A stretch of 64,000 nt of DNA from Strix aluco (taxonomy: Eukaryota; Chordata; Aves; Strigiformes; Strigidae). Shown in pieces: positions 38,335 through 52,339 of the stretch. The position numbers and the translations under genes were made by a program. The stretch covers positions 131,726,621 to 131,790,620 of the forward strand of contig NC_133931.1 of the NCBI RefSeq assembly GCF_031877795.1, given 5' to 3'. Each line of letters opens with the position of its first letter. Positions within the stretch are counted from its first letter, which is position 1. The notes under the pieces were generated by a model. It did not search any database, was not told the DNA's origin, and saw only the letters and a list, made by a program, of their open reading frames with translations.

Positions 38335-38829
38335 GCAAGTGCCCGCCGCCCCGCAGGGCTCTGACGGGGGGCCGCCTCCCCAGCCGCGGGCCCGTCGGGT
38401 GGCGCCGAGCCCGGCCCTCGCTGCCGGTGGGCGCCGCGCAGCCGCCGCCTGCGCCCCCGGGCCGGCAGCGGCGGGGCCGCAGCGGCGGCCCAGGCAAGGC
38501 CCGGGCGCCCGCCCCGCTGAGGGGGCCCGGCCTCTCGCAAGCCGTTCTTCGGCCGGCGGCCGGCCCCTCGCTCGCCGGCTCTGCCCGCTGCAGCTCGCTG
38601 GGCTCCGCCTTGCTGAGGGCTGTGTGTCACGGAAAGGGGGGCGGAAAATGCCCGTTCGCTCCTTGGCTGCGAGTGACCGCGGGGGCGCGGGTTGCTGCTT
38701 GGTGTGCTTGGAGTGCCTTCCGCCCCGAAGGACGAGCTCGTTCCAGAGCTAGAAAATGCCTTGTAATTCTGCATCTCTGGGCAGGTTGTCTTTTATGGTA
38801 TTTATTTCCTTGCCTCATCTATGTGTGAT

Positions 38830-39020
38830 TATAACTATGCACACACAAGTGTATATATAACAGAATGACAATTACATAATTAGCTATAAATACGCGTATA
38901 AAAATATATACACGAAATTATCTGTATAATTTATAATAATACATTATATAAATGGGTGTATATATATTTATAACTACGTATATAGCTAATTGTATAATTG
39001 GCTAAATACATAGGTGTAAA
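38830..39020. repeat. AT-rich degenerate TATA-type tract in SDHAF3 intron 1
   Basis: About 190 bp are composed of imperfect alternating TA and GTATA, with related phrases (ATAATTAGCTATAAATACG, TAATTGTATAATTGGCTAAA) recurring. It directly follows the CpG island. This is low-complexity DNA with no element recognised. Confidence 0.7.
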
Positions 39021-39542
39021 TAGCTTCCCTGTGAACTTGTATTTCACTTTTGAGTGACATTTTTCCAGAGTGTTTCCGAAGGAAAGAGTCTCATGTGAAT
39101 ATTGCTTCTCTGCTACCCCCCCCCACCTCTTCCCCTGGACTTAGCGACTGGTTTCACCAAGGACAGAAAAGCAGATGGCTCACAAGCAGTTAGGATGTAA
39201 CAAGTTTCACGAGCAGCAGAGGAGGGAGACTTGAGGTGCTTTCCCCACATGCCTGAACTCCAGCTGTTGCTAGCATATTAATAGATCCCAAAAAATCCAC
39301 GACAGGCAAATGTTATAGACACTTCACAGAGGAAAAACTTCAATTAAAGCATGAAAACAACTGCAAGAGACAGATCTATAGACAAGTTTCCTATTAATTT
39401 TCATGCTCATTGAACTACTGGTTTGGTAATATTTTTGAATCTCAAAGCTGTTTTCCTTTCTGTAGAAGAAAATTGTATTCTGAGCCCTGGAAGCGGGTTT
39501 GTGTAGGTAGCATCCAGTGCCTCCTGGTTTCCCAACAGCAGG

Positions 39543-39825
39543 ATGCAGATAAGCATATGAAGCTTGGTTTTAGTGGACTAATTAATTTGAGCCAAATTCT
39601 ACCCAGGTATAAAGTCACAGTTTGTTCTTCTGGTGGTCATAACAGAGATAAAAATTAACTAGTTTTTTTAATTTTTATGGCGAACCCTGCCATCCCCACA
39701 CAACTTTTTGAGACAACACGAATTGCTTATTCATCCTCCATCTATTTCAAGAGTAATATTTGCAACTGAATTTCATAGTAACGTTTTAAGCACCGGGCAG
39801 ATGAACACGGTGCAGATGAATTTTC
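39543..39825 (+). repeat. Direct-repeat copy B in SDHAF3 intron 1
   Basis: This 283-bp copy of 37676-37969 has the same orientation, about 98% hand-counted identity, and lies 1,573 bp downstream of copy A. The pair brackets the SDHAF3 promoter, exon 1 and its donor. No terminal TG/CA, A-tail or target-site duplication marks it as a known transposon. Confidence 0.95.
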
Positions 39826-42424
39826 AGGGAAGATCTGATCCATCCCTTCTACCCACTGTAGCTGAAATCCTGGAGGTAAAGCAGTTCCATTACCTTTGCG
39901 CCAGGGCATCAGGAACCAGCAGGGAGAACGGTGCATGGTATTCTCTTCAGAGGAAAGGAATAAGTGTGTATTTTAATTGTCTCTTGCCAACTGATAGATC
40001 CTGAAATTGGGAAAACTTGTATCTACCTCTCAAATGCCTGATGCTATTGTAATTCTCAGTTGCAGTTTACTTGAAATTGCCAAAATGTTTCCGCATCGCT
40101 GCTTCCAATTTTAACATGAGCTAAAAAGACAAGTTACAGGTTACTATTTTCAGTGCTAAAATCTTCCTTAAAATAGTTTTAAAAAAGGAAGAAAATGTTT
40201 GCATTGAAATATCTTTAGCCATTTCTGTGAAGTAAATAGTGAAAATGTTTCTCAGTTTTAAAATGTTTTATAAGTAGATTATAGGGAAAACAGAAAAAAA
40301 TTACACTACAAGGAACAGAAGTTGAATTTTGAAACCTGACATTTAGTGCTATTAGCTATGATATGTTCAAGGAAAGGAAACTAATTTAATAACTGTTTTC
40401 AGTGTGTGTGTATAAAGAACTTTGCAAATATGTCTGTCTTCTAACAAGATGCTGGAAGATGTGGCTCTTTCATCTTTAATTTTTGTTTTATTCTGAGATT
40501 TTTTTCTCCCCCAAATAATAATCTGTTTCAAGGATGGAATTTAAATCAGACTTTCACATTTTTGGCCTGTGGGTCTCACTCTGTGTCTTACACTATGCCG
40601 TGGTTCCCAGACCTTTGAAGTCTTGAACTAGATAACTGAGGAAGGTGGACTGCAGATGACTTGGATTAGGTAACAGAGAAGGATGCTTCAATGTGTGTTG
40701 GAGTCCTCTTTGCACCCTTCCTGGGCAGCAGGACACTCTTTTAATCAGAAATAGGCTGGAAGCTCTAGAATGGTTCTTACAGAACACACCAGCGTACCTG
40801 GGAAGCGCCCGGTTCCTGAAGGACGAATGAATCGCACAGTTAGCAATGTGCGAAGCTGTGATATGCTACTTCACATACATGAACTGTAACTGTACTTCTT
40901 CCTTCCATATCTATTTTTATTAAAACAAAACCAGAACCAACCAAATCAAAAAAAACCCCAAACAAGTCACTACAACATTAATACAAAATGTTGTTTGTAT
41001 TCCCTGTTAAGTTTTAGCCATTTTTTCGGAGAAAAATGGAAAGTTACAGCTCTGTTAACAGTATTTTGGCATGTTGCACGTCAGGCCCTTCCCCATTTGC
41101 TTGTTCATTAAGGTACACATATACCTCACTGTATGCACTTTAGTGTTGTCAATACTTAACTTCCATCTGGGAGAGTTCTTTCCTCATGTCTTCTACTGCA
41201 TGCAGGGTGGCTGGTACAGAGTGGCATAATGTCATGTTACAGAAAAATAGTATTCATAATTTTATATTAAAATAGTATATCTTAATGTATATTCACAGAG
41301 GGTAAAGATTATGGCTATGGTGACTGCATGGATGTTTCCTGACTTTGAATAAGGACTTCAATATGAAGTGTAATCTTAGTAAGCCACCCCATATGCTTTT
41401 TGAGCGAAAATTTCCAAGGACGACTTATTTTAACGTGAAATTGCTTGACTTTTGTTAAAACTCTTGAGAGGCTTTTTTTGGATAGTCAGACCTTCTGTGT
41501 GTGCTTGAATATACTAGTTCATAGTCTGTGTTTGTGGTATGCTTTCTTGTCCTCCAGTTTGCTAATTGTTTAGTTAACAGGCCTGGCATTTTAATCACAT
41601 TATGGTTACACCAAACAATTTTTTTTCCCCCTTGGTATTTAAATCATGATGATTCAAGGGAACTGGGCACATTGATTGTTTATCAAAGAAAACAAGCCGA
41701 GCAAATTTCCTTAGTTTCTTGTAAAACATGGTAAAAAACCTGTAGGATTTTATGTTAAAAGCTTTAAAAAGAACTGTTAAAGGAATCTTAATTTTACAGG
41801 GCATTCAAGCAACCATAGCTTCCAATATTGCTGTAGTTCTTTAATGTTAGGTTTTGCACCGCAGCTTTTGGAAAGAACCCAAATGTCAGTGCAGGACCTG
41901 AATACTCAGCCTAATTCTCAAACAAGGGTACAGCCATTTTGTATATCCTTACAGTCCACAGAAGCACAGGGGGAGCCTTACAGGGAGATTTCTAAGATTA
42001 ACTTTAAAAAGAAATGGGCGCAAAAAAGAGGTAAAAAGGCTCCCAAATGATATTATCTTAGTATGCGAATGATTCATATCGTTTTCACGTACAGGAGATG
42101 AGAAGGGATCCCCTTGTTTGTCATGCACAGGAATTGAGGGGTTTAGTGGTAGAACCCAACTGCGTAGATGGCTAATGTCATTTTATGGGAAACCTAAACT
42201 GACCTGTTTGCGTTTGCAAAATAAGGAAACTGTCCTTTGAATATTCTTGGAAGAATTCTTAAGTGAATAATACTGATAGAAATAGTCTGCCAGTATGTAT
42301 ACATTTATATAAAAGTATAACAATGTAAACTTTGCGTTTTTCTTGTCATTGGTGTTGGATCGATGGTTTGCATCTTGAAACCTGCTGGAAAGTATTAAAG
42401 GGGGATGCCAAAAAGCAAACTTTG

Positions 42425-42467
42425 TTGTTCAGGAATTATGATTGTTCAGGAATTGTGGTTGTTCAGG
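42425..42467. repeat. Three-copy 17-bp tandem repeat
   Basis: TTGTTCAGG recurs at exact 17-nt spacing, with AATTATGA or AATTGTGG between copies. This is a small tandem duplication in intron 1. Confidence 0.85.
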
Positions 42468-45400
42468 TAGATTCCAATTAAGTATATAAATTATTAATAT
42501 ATGTTCCTTTCTATTTTCTAAATATTTAATATTTTAATTAAAATAATTGGTACTCATTTACAGGAGATGGCTAATATAATTAGATTGATAGTGATTATTA
42601 CCTTGGAGTGCTATTGAATTAATGTTGACAGATATGATAAGTGAATTAGTTCAGCAGTCTTCTAAATCATAGGGTAGCTGATGAGAATGCTCACTTAAGA
42701 ACAGATAATACTAAGATAATATTGATTACCTTATTCCAAGTTACAAATGATATAATGCAGAATATTCAGCTAAGTAATTTCAGTAATCATTTGTTTTACA
42801 TCATTTAAGTTAATTCTTTTAATTTTAAAAATGACTGTTTCATACTTAGCTTGTTTAAAAAGCCTGACCCTGTAGATTGGAAGGTCTGGACTGTCTTGAG
42901 ATGAGCAGAATTGTTCTGCAGAATTACATGACATTTTCTCACATCTAATAGATTGAATAAATTGCCTTTGAAATGCTTTGGCCGCTCTTGACTCTGAAAG
43001 CCTTTGTATAAGCTTTCATATGCACTGAGACTTGGTTTGGGAGCTGACATTTGCTGTTCTATACTCAGAAGAAAGGTGACATTTTTTCATTCTTGATAAT
43101 AAATCTAGGCATTATATTGGTAAAATTAAGGTGGAACTGTATCTCTGTCTGGGGAACTTCATCACGTAGCTTCTCAAGAACGGCTAATTTTTTGAATCAG
43201 TATGATATTTGATGTGTTACAAATAATTGTCATTCATCAAATTTGTTTTCAGTTGCCCGTATCACTTGCAGTATTTAGTTTGCTGGGGTGGTTGTGGGAT
43301 GGTCTCATGATATTTCCCAGGACATAGTTGTCCTGATACATCTTTTTCTGTTTGTGAGTGGATACACTTACAGAATTTTTTGCTTCTTAATTCTTTGGGT
43401 TAGTATGATCTTCCTTCCCCTTCTTGATTTATATTTAAGCTTCCGGCACTCAAAAATATGTTGAGATGTTGAAAGGAGAATTTGAAGAGCAAATAGACAA
43501 TGAAAGTTGGATGGGTGGAAGAGGAAACTGTGGCCAGTACTGGAGTAAGACTGGAATGGGAATGGGGTGTGTGGGTTGCCCTTTTTACTGTCTTTCAGCA
43601 AATACATAGGTTGCATAATTCTAAAACTGCTGCTGACTTTCTGTATTCTGCTCGCAGTTTTAGTGAAGTACATTATATAAGTGATCTTTTCTTTGCCTGA
43701 CAAAGAAATACATTTTTTTTGAAAGTGAAATATGGCTTTAAGGTTTTTGTCATTTTAAGACTTCAGTAAAAGTTGTGAAATAGGATTTAAGAGTAGTATT
43801 TCACTGTAACGTTACCGGATACACTGGAATTTGCTTTTAGTGATTTTTATGGCTATCTGGATGAAAACCCTCTTATTAAGAATAAATTCCGAGACGTACG
43901 TATTTAGCCCCCACTTAGGGTATTCACTGGGTATTAATTTGTAAGAACTAAATTGGAGACAATTTCCTCTATTTTCTTTGATATTCCTCAAAAAGCAGGA
44001 AAGAATTTCTCACTTTTCTGAGAGCTGTGAAGTTGTGGCTGATAAATGGAAGAGCATGTGGGATTTGGGTATGACCAGCCACAGGAAATCAGCCTGCTGC
44101 TCTGACCTGGCGTTCCTGGTGGCCTGCTTTGCTGTAAGGTTTGAAGTCTACTTGTGTAAGATGGCAATTTTACCTTGGTGCACCCATGATTTGGTGAGTT
44201 TTCTGAACCAGCATTCATCTGCAATTGTCCCATTGACCAGAAAAATAAAGACAAAGGATGACCGCATGGATCTCTATAGCAGAGGTTCACAGTAATACCC
44301 GTTTCATGTTGTGGCATCACTTCCGTCCTTTCAGTGTTCCTTCAAATTTGGGTTTAGAAGCAGGAGCTGGTGTCTGCTTCTCTTCCATGGAGAATCCAGG
44401 TGGTCTGGGAGCTTTCTTGTGCAGAGAGACTTGGGGTAACCTGGTAGATACCCGCTGGCTTGTGCATGGTGCACGCCTGTCACGGGAAGAGACATTCGGT
44501 ACTTCTCATCTGGAGAGCAGTGTCATTGTCTTTCAGATTCATCTGCCCACTGCTAAGGCCAGTAATTTTTTTTTTTTTTTGGTCTGTGTACATATTGGTG
44601 TGGGAAAGCATTTGATTAACTTTTTAAAACTGTGTTATGTTTAAATATACTGCATTTTTTTTCTGGTTTGGTGTGGTCTAGGGTTGATGGAAAGTAAGAC
44701 TTATGGCACATGTGAGATTTTGGGAGAGACTTTTACTGTATTTTCCAAATTCAAAATTTCATAAGCTGCGGCATCAGTACTCTCAATGCTTCTGTCATGT
44801 TACTGTGCCAATTATTCTATATTATCATATCTGTGATTGCATGTAGCTAGTCAGATGGCTGTCTTGTCTGCTAGTTGAAGTTTTTATTTACAACTGTTTT
44901 GCCACAGTGGGAAATAATATCTGAGTCATTGAGGTCACATCAGACAGTAATGTCCGTCACTTGTGTGTGCCAGTCGCCTCAGGTTATAATCCATTGCACA
45001 GCAAATTCCACTGAAGTGATGGAACTCTGTATAAATGCGTGGTGTGCAAATAGGTGTATAAATTTCAGATGATTTGATCATTGCATGTATTTGTAAAGTA
45101 TATAACATGCCTTTGATATTTAAAGTGTGGCATTAATTAAATCCCAACTGAAATTTGTTGGCAGAGTACAGCAGTTTTTATTAGTTAGAATTTAGATTGA
45201 GAAGTTTAAATTGCTGTAGAAGTAGGGCAAATACGCGTAAACAGTTTATTCCTTGCATTGAGTATCACTGACTTGGGAAATGAGCAGGGCATATTTATGT
45301 TAATGCTCTCAGATTCGAAGACACTGTAGAAATTTTGTGTATGCCTGCTCATGGATTCTTTTTTAATGAGTACAGGTTCATGACAGCCAGCATTTGATTA

Positions 45401-48400
45401 GATCTCTAAATAAAAGAATAGGAGTGGTCAGACACAGTAGAAACAGAACCAGCAATGGAGCATTTACAGAATTGACAGTTTAAAAGGTAATTCAGGTTTC
45501 CATCTAGTGGTGGTATAAAATTGTGTCCAAGCCATGTGAGACACATCATATGCATAACCATGCCAGCTAACATGCCAGAGTGCTTGTGTATGTGTTTAAA
45601 ACTTAGGAAATCGAAAGCTTTTATTATGTATAAATTATATACATAATAGCACATAATTCAGATTTTATTAAAAGATTTTTGAAGGTAGAGCTGTAATGAT
45701 CAAAAATCTGTTATTCTGGCAGTGTACATTCAGATCCCTGAGTACTCTTTTGAATCTAACAGTTTATCTTAGTTGCTGCAAATTAGCCCGATTCTGCTTT
45801 TTCGGTGTTCCTTGACAGCCATTTCAAAAAGTTTAACTTGGTACAGGTTATAGAAAGAAAACTGATGTCTTTAAGTTGTATGTGCGCAAGTATGAGTATT
45901 GTTAGATTTCTTGTTTCCTCTTAGACTTAAAAAAAAAAAAAATAGAGGAAGAGATGGGTGTTCTGATTGCTTTGCCCCAGCACTGTCTATTATTTAAAGT
46001 ATTTTACAGTGGAATTTAGAGAACTTTACCAGGTTAGGTTTTCAGATGAAGATAATATCGAGGTAACTAATCCACAAATATTTTTAACTTTGTTGTAGTT
46101 TAAGACAATGTAGTGGGTCAAACAGACAAACTGAGTATGAATTGGAATTGCAAATTTATAAGGATTTTATTGACACCTTCCTTCTAGCATTTGTTCAGTA
46201 CTTGTGTGAATATTGTCAGCTTGTAGTGTTTTGCAAGCATGGTAGGTTTTACTGTGTTTTCAGTGCATTTCCACTATCAACACTGTAAACACTGCCAACT
46301 TTCCACAAGTGCTGTCAAGTACCATATTTTGTAATTACTGCAATAATATTATGAGTGCTGTAATTGCGCATACTGTATGGATGTGATTTTCTGTCCTGTG
46401 TAGACACAAAATTGATATTTTCTGCGAGTTGAAATGGAAGCTGTAGCACATCTGAATAATTGTTTTTGGAATTGTTTTTTTTCTTCTTTCAGCATAATGC
46501 GAGATGTCTGCACAAGTAGCGTTATACAAATTGGAGGATTTTTAAAGCCCCAGATGTGTGTATCACATCTGAATATAGAGCTGTACTTAGGACACACTGA
46601 TGTGTTCGAACCCATTAAGGGATGAAGACTTTTTTATACACTTCACTAATATTAAAGTCAGTTAATCAAATATGTTTTTTACAGGAAGCTGAACCTCAGA
46701 TTTTGACTTCATAATCTTGTATTTAGTAGCATTTTTATCAATCTTCATGTTGTTTTAGCCGTCTTTTGTAATGCCAAGAGTTTTGGCTGTTTTAGCACTG
46801 AAGCTGACTGTATCTACAACCATACATCTTCTAATTGATATCCTGCTGTTTATGCAGATCACTCCTAGGAATACACTGAGCAGAAAATTTCTGTTGAGAT
46901 ATTTTTATTTCTGTGTCTCAGAGCTGCTAATTTCAAACTGCATTTTTTGAAGGATATGATTTCGAAAACATATTTAATCATAGTCTCTGATAAAATGTTT
47001 GAATTTATAGGTTTTTAAAGGTCATTTCCAGAAGTAATGTTAATGAGATATTTCTAATTAAATGTTCATTATACTAAAAGTAAGTTACAAGTGATACTAG
47101 AAGTAGAGTTACTGAGTATTGGTATTTAGGCTTAGTGATATGTGGGGAGCTTGAGTCTTGTTCATATGCTCCTTTTTTGTTGTTTCAGGGATATTAGTGA
47201 GAGACAGAGCGGTCTGAAGTGAAAGAGAGCATGATGCATTTTTTTCCCCCTCTGCAGTAACTGACTAAATCTGTAGAATACTTTCTGAATTGATCTTGCA
47301 CCCATCTTTCAAGACTGGCTAGCAACTGATCCTTGAAATGTAGATGCATATTCCTTTGCTCTGTGGGAATTCCTGCATGATGTAAAATTGATATAGTAGT
47401 TTTAGACTATTTTATACTAATTTTTCTTCTTCCTGAAATATTCTATTCCCTAATTTAGAGGAAATGAACAGATCATTAGGTCCCTGCAACATTTTTTTTT
47501 TCTTGTCTTTTTTTTTTTTTTTTCTTCTGGATCTGAACCAGAAGCAGCCTGGTGGAAGGGTTTGAACTTAAGTCCCTATCACCATTGCTTCTTTGGAGAT
47601 GTTATGGCTGAGGGTATTGAACTGTGTTGGTAGTATTGATATCTGCATGGAATGAACCAGAGCAATTGGTTTATTTTCTGTGGGCCACCAAATAGCATTT
47701 AGCTATTTGTTTCTTGCTTTTTATGATTGCATAGCGGAAGCATGTGGTCTTTGTATGATGTTTGATGTATATGCAATCTGTATCGAGGGAGAGATTCATA
47801 TTGCATTAGCAGTCTTTGAAACTTCATCACTTTCCAACTGAAGTCTTTAATGCCCTCATATGTAGTCTTGATAGCTGATTTTTGACTTGAAAAGTATCCT
47901 TCATAAGATTGCAGTTTTTGAAGTGTACACATGATGGCAGCAAATACTTAAATTGTGAAGGCTTGTTTCTGTACTAGAAACAAGTAGGGTATTGAATTTT
48001 CTAATATAAACTAGAATTTTCACAGATTCAATTCTTCTTAAATTATTTCTTAAAATGCATATTGAGATTTGTTAACGTACTTCTGCAGATTTTGAGAAGG
48101 CTTTTTAATTTGAAAACTCTACCGTGGTTTCTACCTGGGTTAGCCATAATGTTTTCATAATGTGTTTTCTGGTTTTGATTTGTACTGGGGTAGCTGGGGT
48201 AGCAAAACGCAGCAGCTACGCCTGTAGTTAGCAGTGTTTAGCATGGCTACCCTTTGATACCTTAGCAGGGAAAAGGGCACCTACAACACTCTGTTAACCC
48301 TCAGAGCGTTGCCCTGGCAATTCTGGTTCTCAAGTGGTTTGCTTTTCTGAAGCCCAGTTTTGTTTTTCTCTGTTGGAGAGATATATCTGTACTCTCTGGA

Positions 48401-51091
48401 AAGAGATCTCTTATATTCCTCTTTCATGCTTCCTTAATAGATGTATATTTTTGACATATCGTGTAGTATTTTGTTTTTTATTTTTCCCCATTGCAGTCTT
48501 TCTTTCCAAGTTCTCATCCTGTAATCTAGATGAGTAATGTAAATTTTCCAGCAAGCATTCTTGGCCCAATGAAATACCCTTAGTACTGCTGTCAGTGATC
48601 GTACCTAGGCTGTGTCTTGGACTCTGCACTGAGACGTGCATAGCAGCTCCCTGGTTTCCTCCTGTGGGCTTCTAATGTTGTGGGGCTGGGAGGCAGTTGA
48701 GAAGTGCTGTGACTGGGTCCTCAGTGGAGCGATGAGGGAAACAGGGCTGAATGTCTGTGAGCATGGCTTGCGTTTACCAACAGCAGCCTTCCTTAATTTT
48801 TAAACATCTAGCCATTGGGTGATTGTTGATGTTTCAGGTCAACATTGGAAAATGGTAGTTGGATAACCAGCTGTTTTTTTAGCCACAGATCTGATGTCAG
48901 ATGTCATATATTATGACATACATGACATAAAAGCACACCTTTGCTTACTACTATAGTATCAGGAAGGGAGATAATTATCAGAGTAGCTTTCTGCTCTTGT
49001 TTCATCTGACTAACCTGGCAGCTGGGAAGAGTCATTACAAAGTTCTGATCAGCCACAGTAGCCCCCAGTAGAGTATGCCCAGAGGAGACAGGGCCTTGGT
49101 GTGTAGACACAAAACTGGCTGAGTTTTAAGTGATTATATTTTTGGAAGCATATAGTAATAGCCCAATATGCATATTTTTTCGCCAAAAGAAAAGCTTCAT
49201 TGTGTATAATGCCACATTTTAGATGCTGTTGCAAAGTACGTTGGTATTGTGGGGTCCTGTTAAGAGTAGGGATTTTTCTTTAAAAATGAAAATATAGTAT
49301 AAAATCGTATTTATTCCTACTTTCATTCCTGGACATGGGTGAAACATTTAAACTGAATCTCTTTCTCTCTTTTCTGTCCCTTCCAAAATGAATATGGCAT
49401 GTGTCAAAATCCACCATGATATTTTAGGCCAAAAAATTATAGTCTGCCACAGTTACAGGAACTATGGCTTATAAGAATAGCACCTCGTGGAAAGCATAGG
49501 TCAGCTTTAGGCTGTGGTACAAGCAGGTTGCTCTAAAATTAAGGGTATTCTGGTTCATGTTGAAATTACTTGTTCTGTATATGTACTTAATTTACAGTAG
49601 TTTAAATTTGATTTAATGTTTAGAATTAATTTTAAGGTGTACAGCAAATCACGATATTCAGTTGTTTTCTGGGCCTCTTGAATGTTTAAATTCAGTTGAT
49701 TGTTTGCAGTGAAGCACTCTAGTGAGCTTTTTAACATCCGTTGCACTGAGTCATTGTAAGAATTTAAGAGATCCATGGTGTGAAGAGTTTTAATTAAATA
49801 ACAAACATACATTATGTCCTTAGTGGTTTACAAAGATGAGCTTGTGTATAGCTGTAGGGTTTTTTTCACTAGTTCTGCTGTTGATTGACTCATGAAAAGA
49901 AATTTCATAGGCAGCGCTAGCAATGTCGTTCTGGTTCATGGGCAATTCAGTGCCATCACTGTAACTGAAAGGAGTTACATTGTTAAGAAAAACATCATCA
50001 TCCTGTCAGTCAAGAAGCAAGTGAAAGTTGTTTTGTGAATAATGTGAACCTCTTGATTTTCCTCTTTTTTTCTTTCTTTAATTTTATTTTATTGGTGAAT
50101 CTGATTTTTGCGGAGTGCCTGTCTGCCAGCAGATGCCACTCCTCAGCAACAGACTAGTTTCCCAAATTTGACCAGATAGAGGAAAATAGTTGTGGTAGAC
50201 CTTTGTTTTTAGAAACATTGATGGCAGTTTGCCTGGGATTGTCTTTGTTTTCCTTGATAAGAACAATCTATGCTATAAACAATTAAATATTTATATTTTA
50301 CAATGGAGCTGGTTAAAGTTTTGTTTCCTGCTGATGCATGAAACCCTAGGGCTGGAAAAATGGCAGTCTGTAGAGTAAGATGCTTTTGTTCTTCAAAGTT
50401 TTGTGTCGAGCAGTATTTTAGTTGAATAGAGGATGACCCAGAAATCAGGAAGCTTCATTATGGAAGGATTTTGGGTCGTTCAAAGGTGTCTACCAGGATT
50501 GCTGAAAAGGTGTGATGAGGAGGATGACTTAGAAGCCCAAGTCTCAATGACTTGCATAGGACAAGTCCTTATAAAACCTTCAGGCATACTGAAAAACAGC
50601 TGGCCAAGTTGTAAGTGCATCTGCCAAGAAATAACTAAGAAGCTGTGCAGGGAAAATAAACAAGGGAATCCTGGGCAAGAATATTTTGTTGTTTGTCTTT
50701 TCTAAATTTTGGAAAGATACTAGCCTGTGATTAGATATCCTGGGACATGAATAATGGCATATTACTATCTCCAAACTTTAAACAACCATTTTTTTTTTTT
50801 TTTAACAGCTGATGTTTTGCATGTGGGTGAGGCCTGTCTTGGCCTCTGTAGACATCTGCAGTAGAAGACTATTTTGTTAATTGGTAAATATGGTTGGACC
50901 AGCAGAGCCTGGACTGAGGTGATGGATGCCATCTTTCCAGTCCCAACACCTTCCATCTATATGGACCCAGTCTGGTGGTAATGGAAGGCTTCCTGGTATG
51001 GCTAACGAGTTGTTGATTTTTTTATGCACATCTACCTGTGTGTGTTGTTCTAAGAGGTTTAGTTTTATGTTCCTGGTGAAAGAAGATCTGT

Positions 51092-51113
51092 TAGATAGAT
51101 AGATAGATAGATA
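51092..51113. repeat. (TAGA)5 microsatellite
   Basis: A perfect tetranucleotide tract in SDHAF3 intron 1, possibly polymorphic. Confidence 0.9.
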
Positions 51114-52339
51114 TATTTTCTGTCCCCCCACCTTAAAAATAACTTTTTAGTTGCTGGTGGGAAACCTGTGATCATCTGGCGATACCATTTGAACCCTGGA
51201 GAACTGTGAAGAAAGCCATCTTTCCCAGTATAATCACATTCCTTCATGTTTCCTGAGAAATGGCTCCTTTAAATTGTAGTTTGGATTTTGCTAGAAAGGC
51301 AACCTGAGAACCTGCAGGATTAGAGCAGACTATGTGTCAGTTTAGATACAGCCCTTGCCTGTTTGCTGCTGTCTGGTCCTTGCTGCTGGTTTTACAACAT
51401 TGATAGCTCTTGATTTTCTGGAAAGGCCATGATTGTAAGATGAAAACATTTTGTTTTCCTTTGTTTTATAAAATTTAACTTTCTGTGTCTGAGATGTTTC
51501 AAAACTAGGATGTTTTAATTATCATAAGTGTATGTTTTTCCAGTGGTAAAGATTAATTTCTGTGGTCATTTATATTCGACTTATTCTGAACGGAAAAATA
51601 AAAAGGGATGCTTAAGCATATTTTAGTCCAGTGGACAATAGCAAAACAACCGAAATGGAAAGATTGAGGTGGAAGGTCAGCACTGACAACTACAGGTTCT
51701 TCTCCTGAGTATATATTGTCTGATTGCAAATAAATAGATATTAAGCTGTTTTGTAAGAAATGGGTAAACATGGAAATAGTATTTCTGAACTATTCTGAGT
51801 GATGTGTTCATCAAGCAGTAGAGGTTTGCTGTGTATTGAAACTCACACCCTAGAATAGGATTTAACTAATGGATTGGTCAAAACAGGAGTGTCACCATTA
51901 ACTTTTTGAAGTTGAACAAACTCATGATCATAGGTGATATTTTGTGTGTGTCTAGCTTGAAAACATTTGAGAATTTTTTATCAGCATTTGTTTAATAATT
52001 ACCAGTAACTTGTTTTTGTAAAGGGTAGTATGGAATTGTTCAGGGTTCTGGACCTTGCTGTTATATTCATCAGCTTTTCCTAGGAAATTTCATATTCTGC
52101 ATTTTGGTTTTTTTGCATCATTTTCAGGAAAAAGTTTTTCTGAATTCATTTGACATTACAACAAATTTGCTTCTCTTAAGGATGTTTTCTGTAGCATTGA
52201 CTAGTATCAACTATCCAGTGTTAACAGGTGTTTCACAAACTGAATTTTCTAGACATTAACTACTTCCAACCCTTTAGGATTGTTTTTTTATGTATACGAA
52301 TAAATATAGATACGCACTATACATATATGGTGTATTTCA

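Larger units (their letters stand above)
38040..38760. promoter_or_regulatory. CpG island covering SDHAF3 exon 1
   Basis: Dense CG dinucleotides run from the promoter across exon 1 and about 420 bp of intron 1, ending abruptly in AT-rich DNA at about 38770. Its open frames beyond exon 1 (up to 245 codons) are products of base composition. Confidence 0.8.
39826..52339 (+). other. SDHAF3: SDHAF3 intron 1, proximal part
   Basis: AT-rich intron with no supported exon. Open frames (up to 128 codons) have no domains. Small repeats include three 17-bp units with TTGTTCAGG at 42425, 42442 and 42459, and a (TAGA)5 tract at 51092-51113. T-rich tracts occur at 44567-44580 and 47491-47523. Confidence 0.6.

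Noticed and set aside
50433-50705. 90-codon open frame at 50.4-50.7 kb
   Set aside because: It has no domain, no conserved motif and no splice-bounded structure; it is typical of chance frames in the intron.
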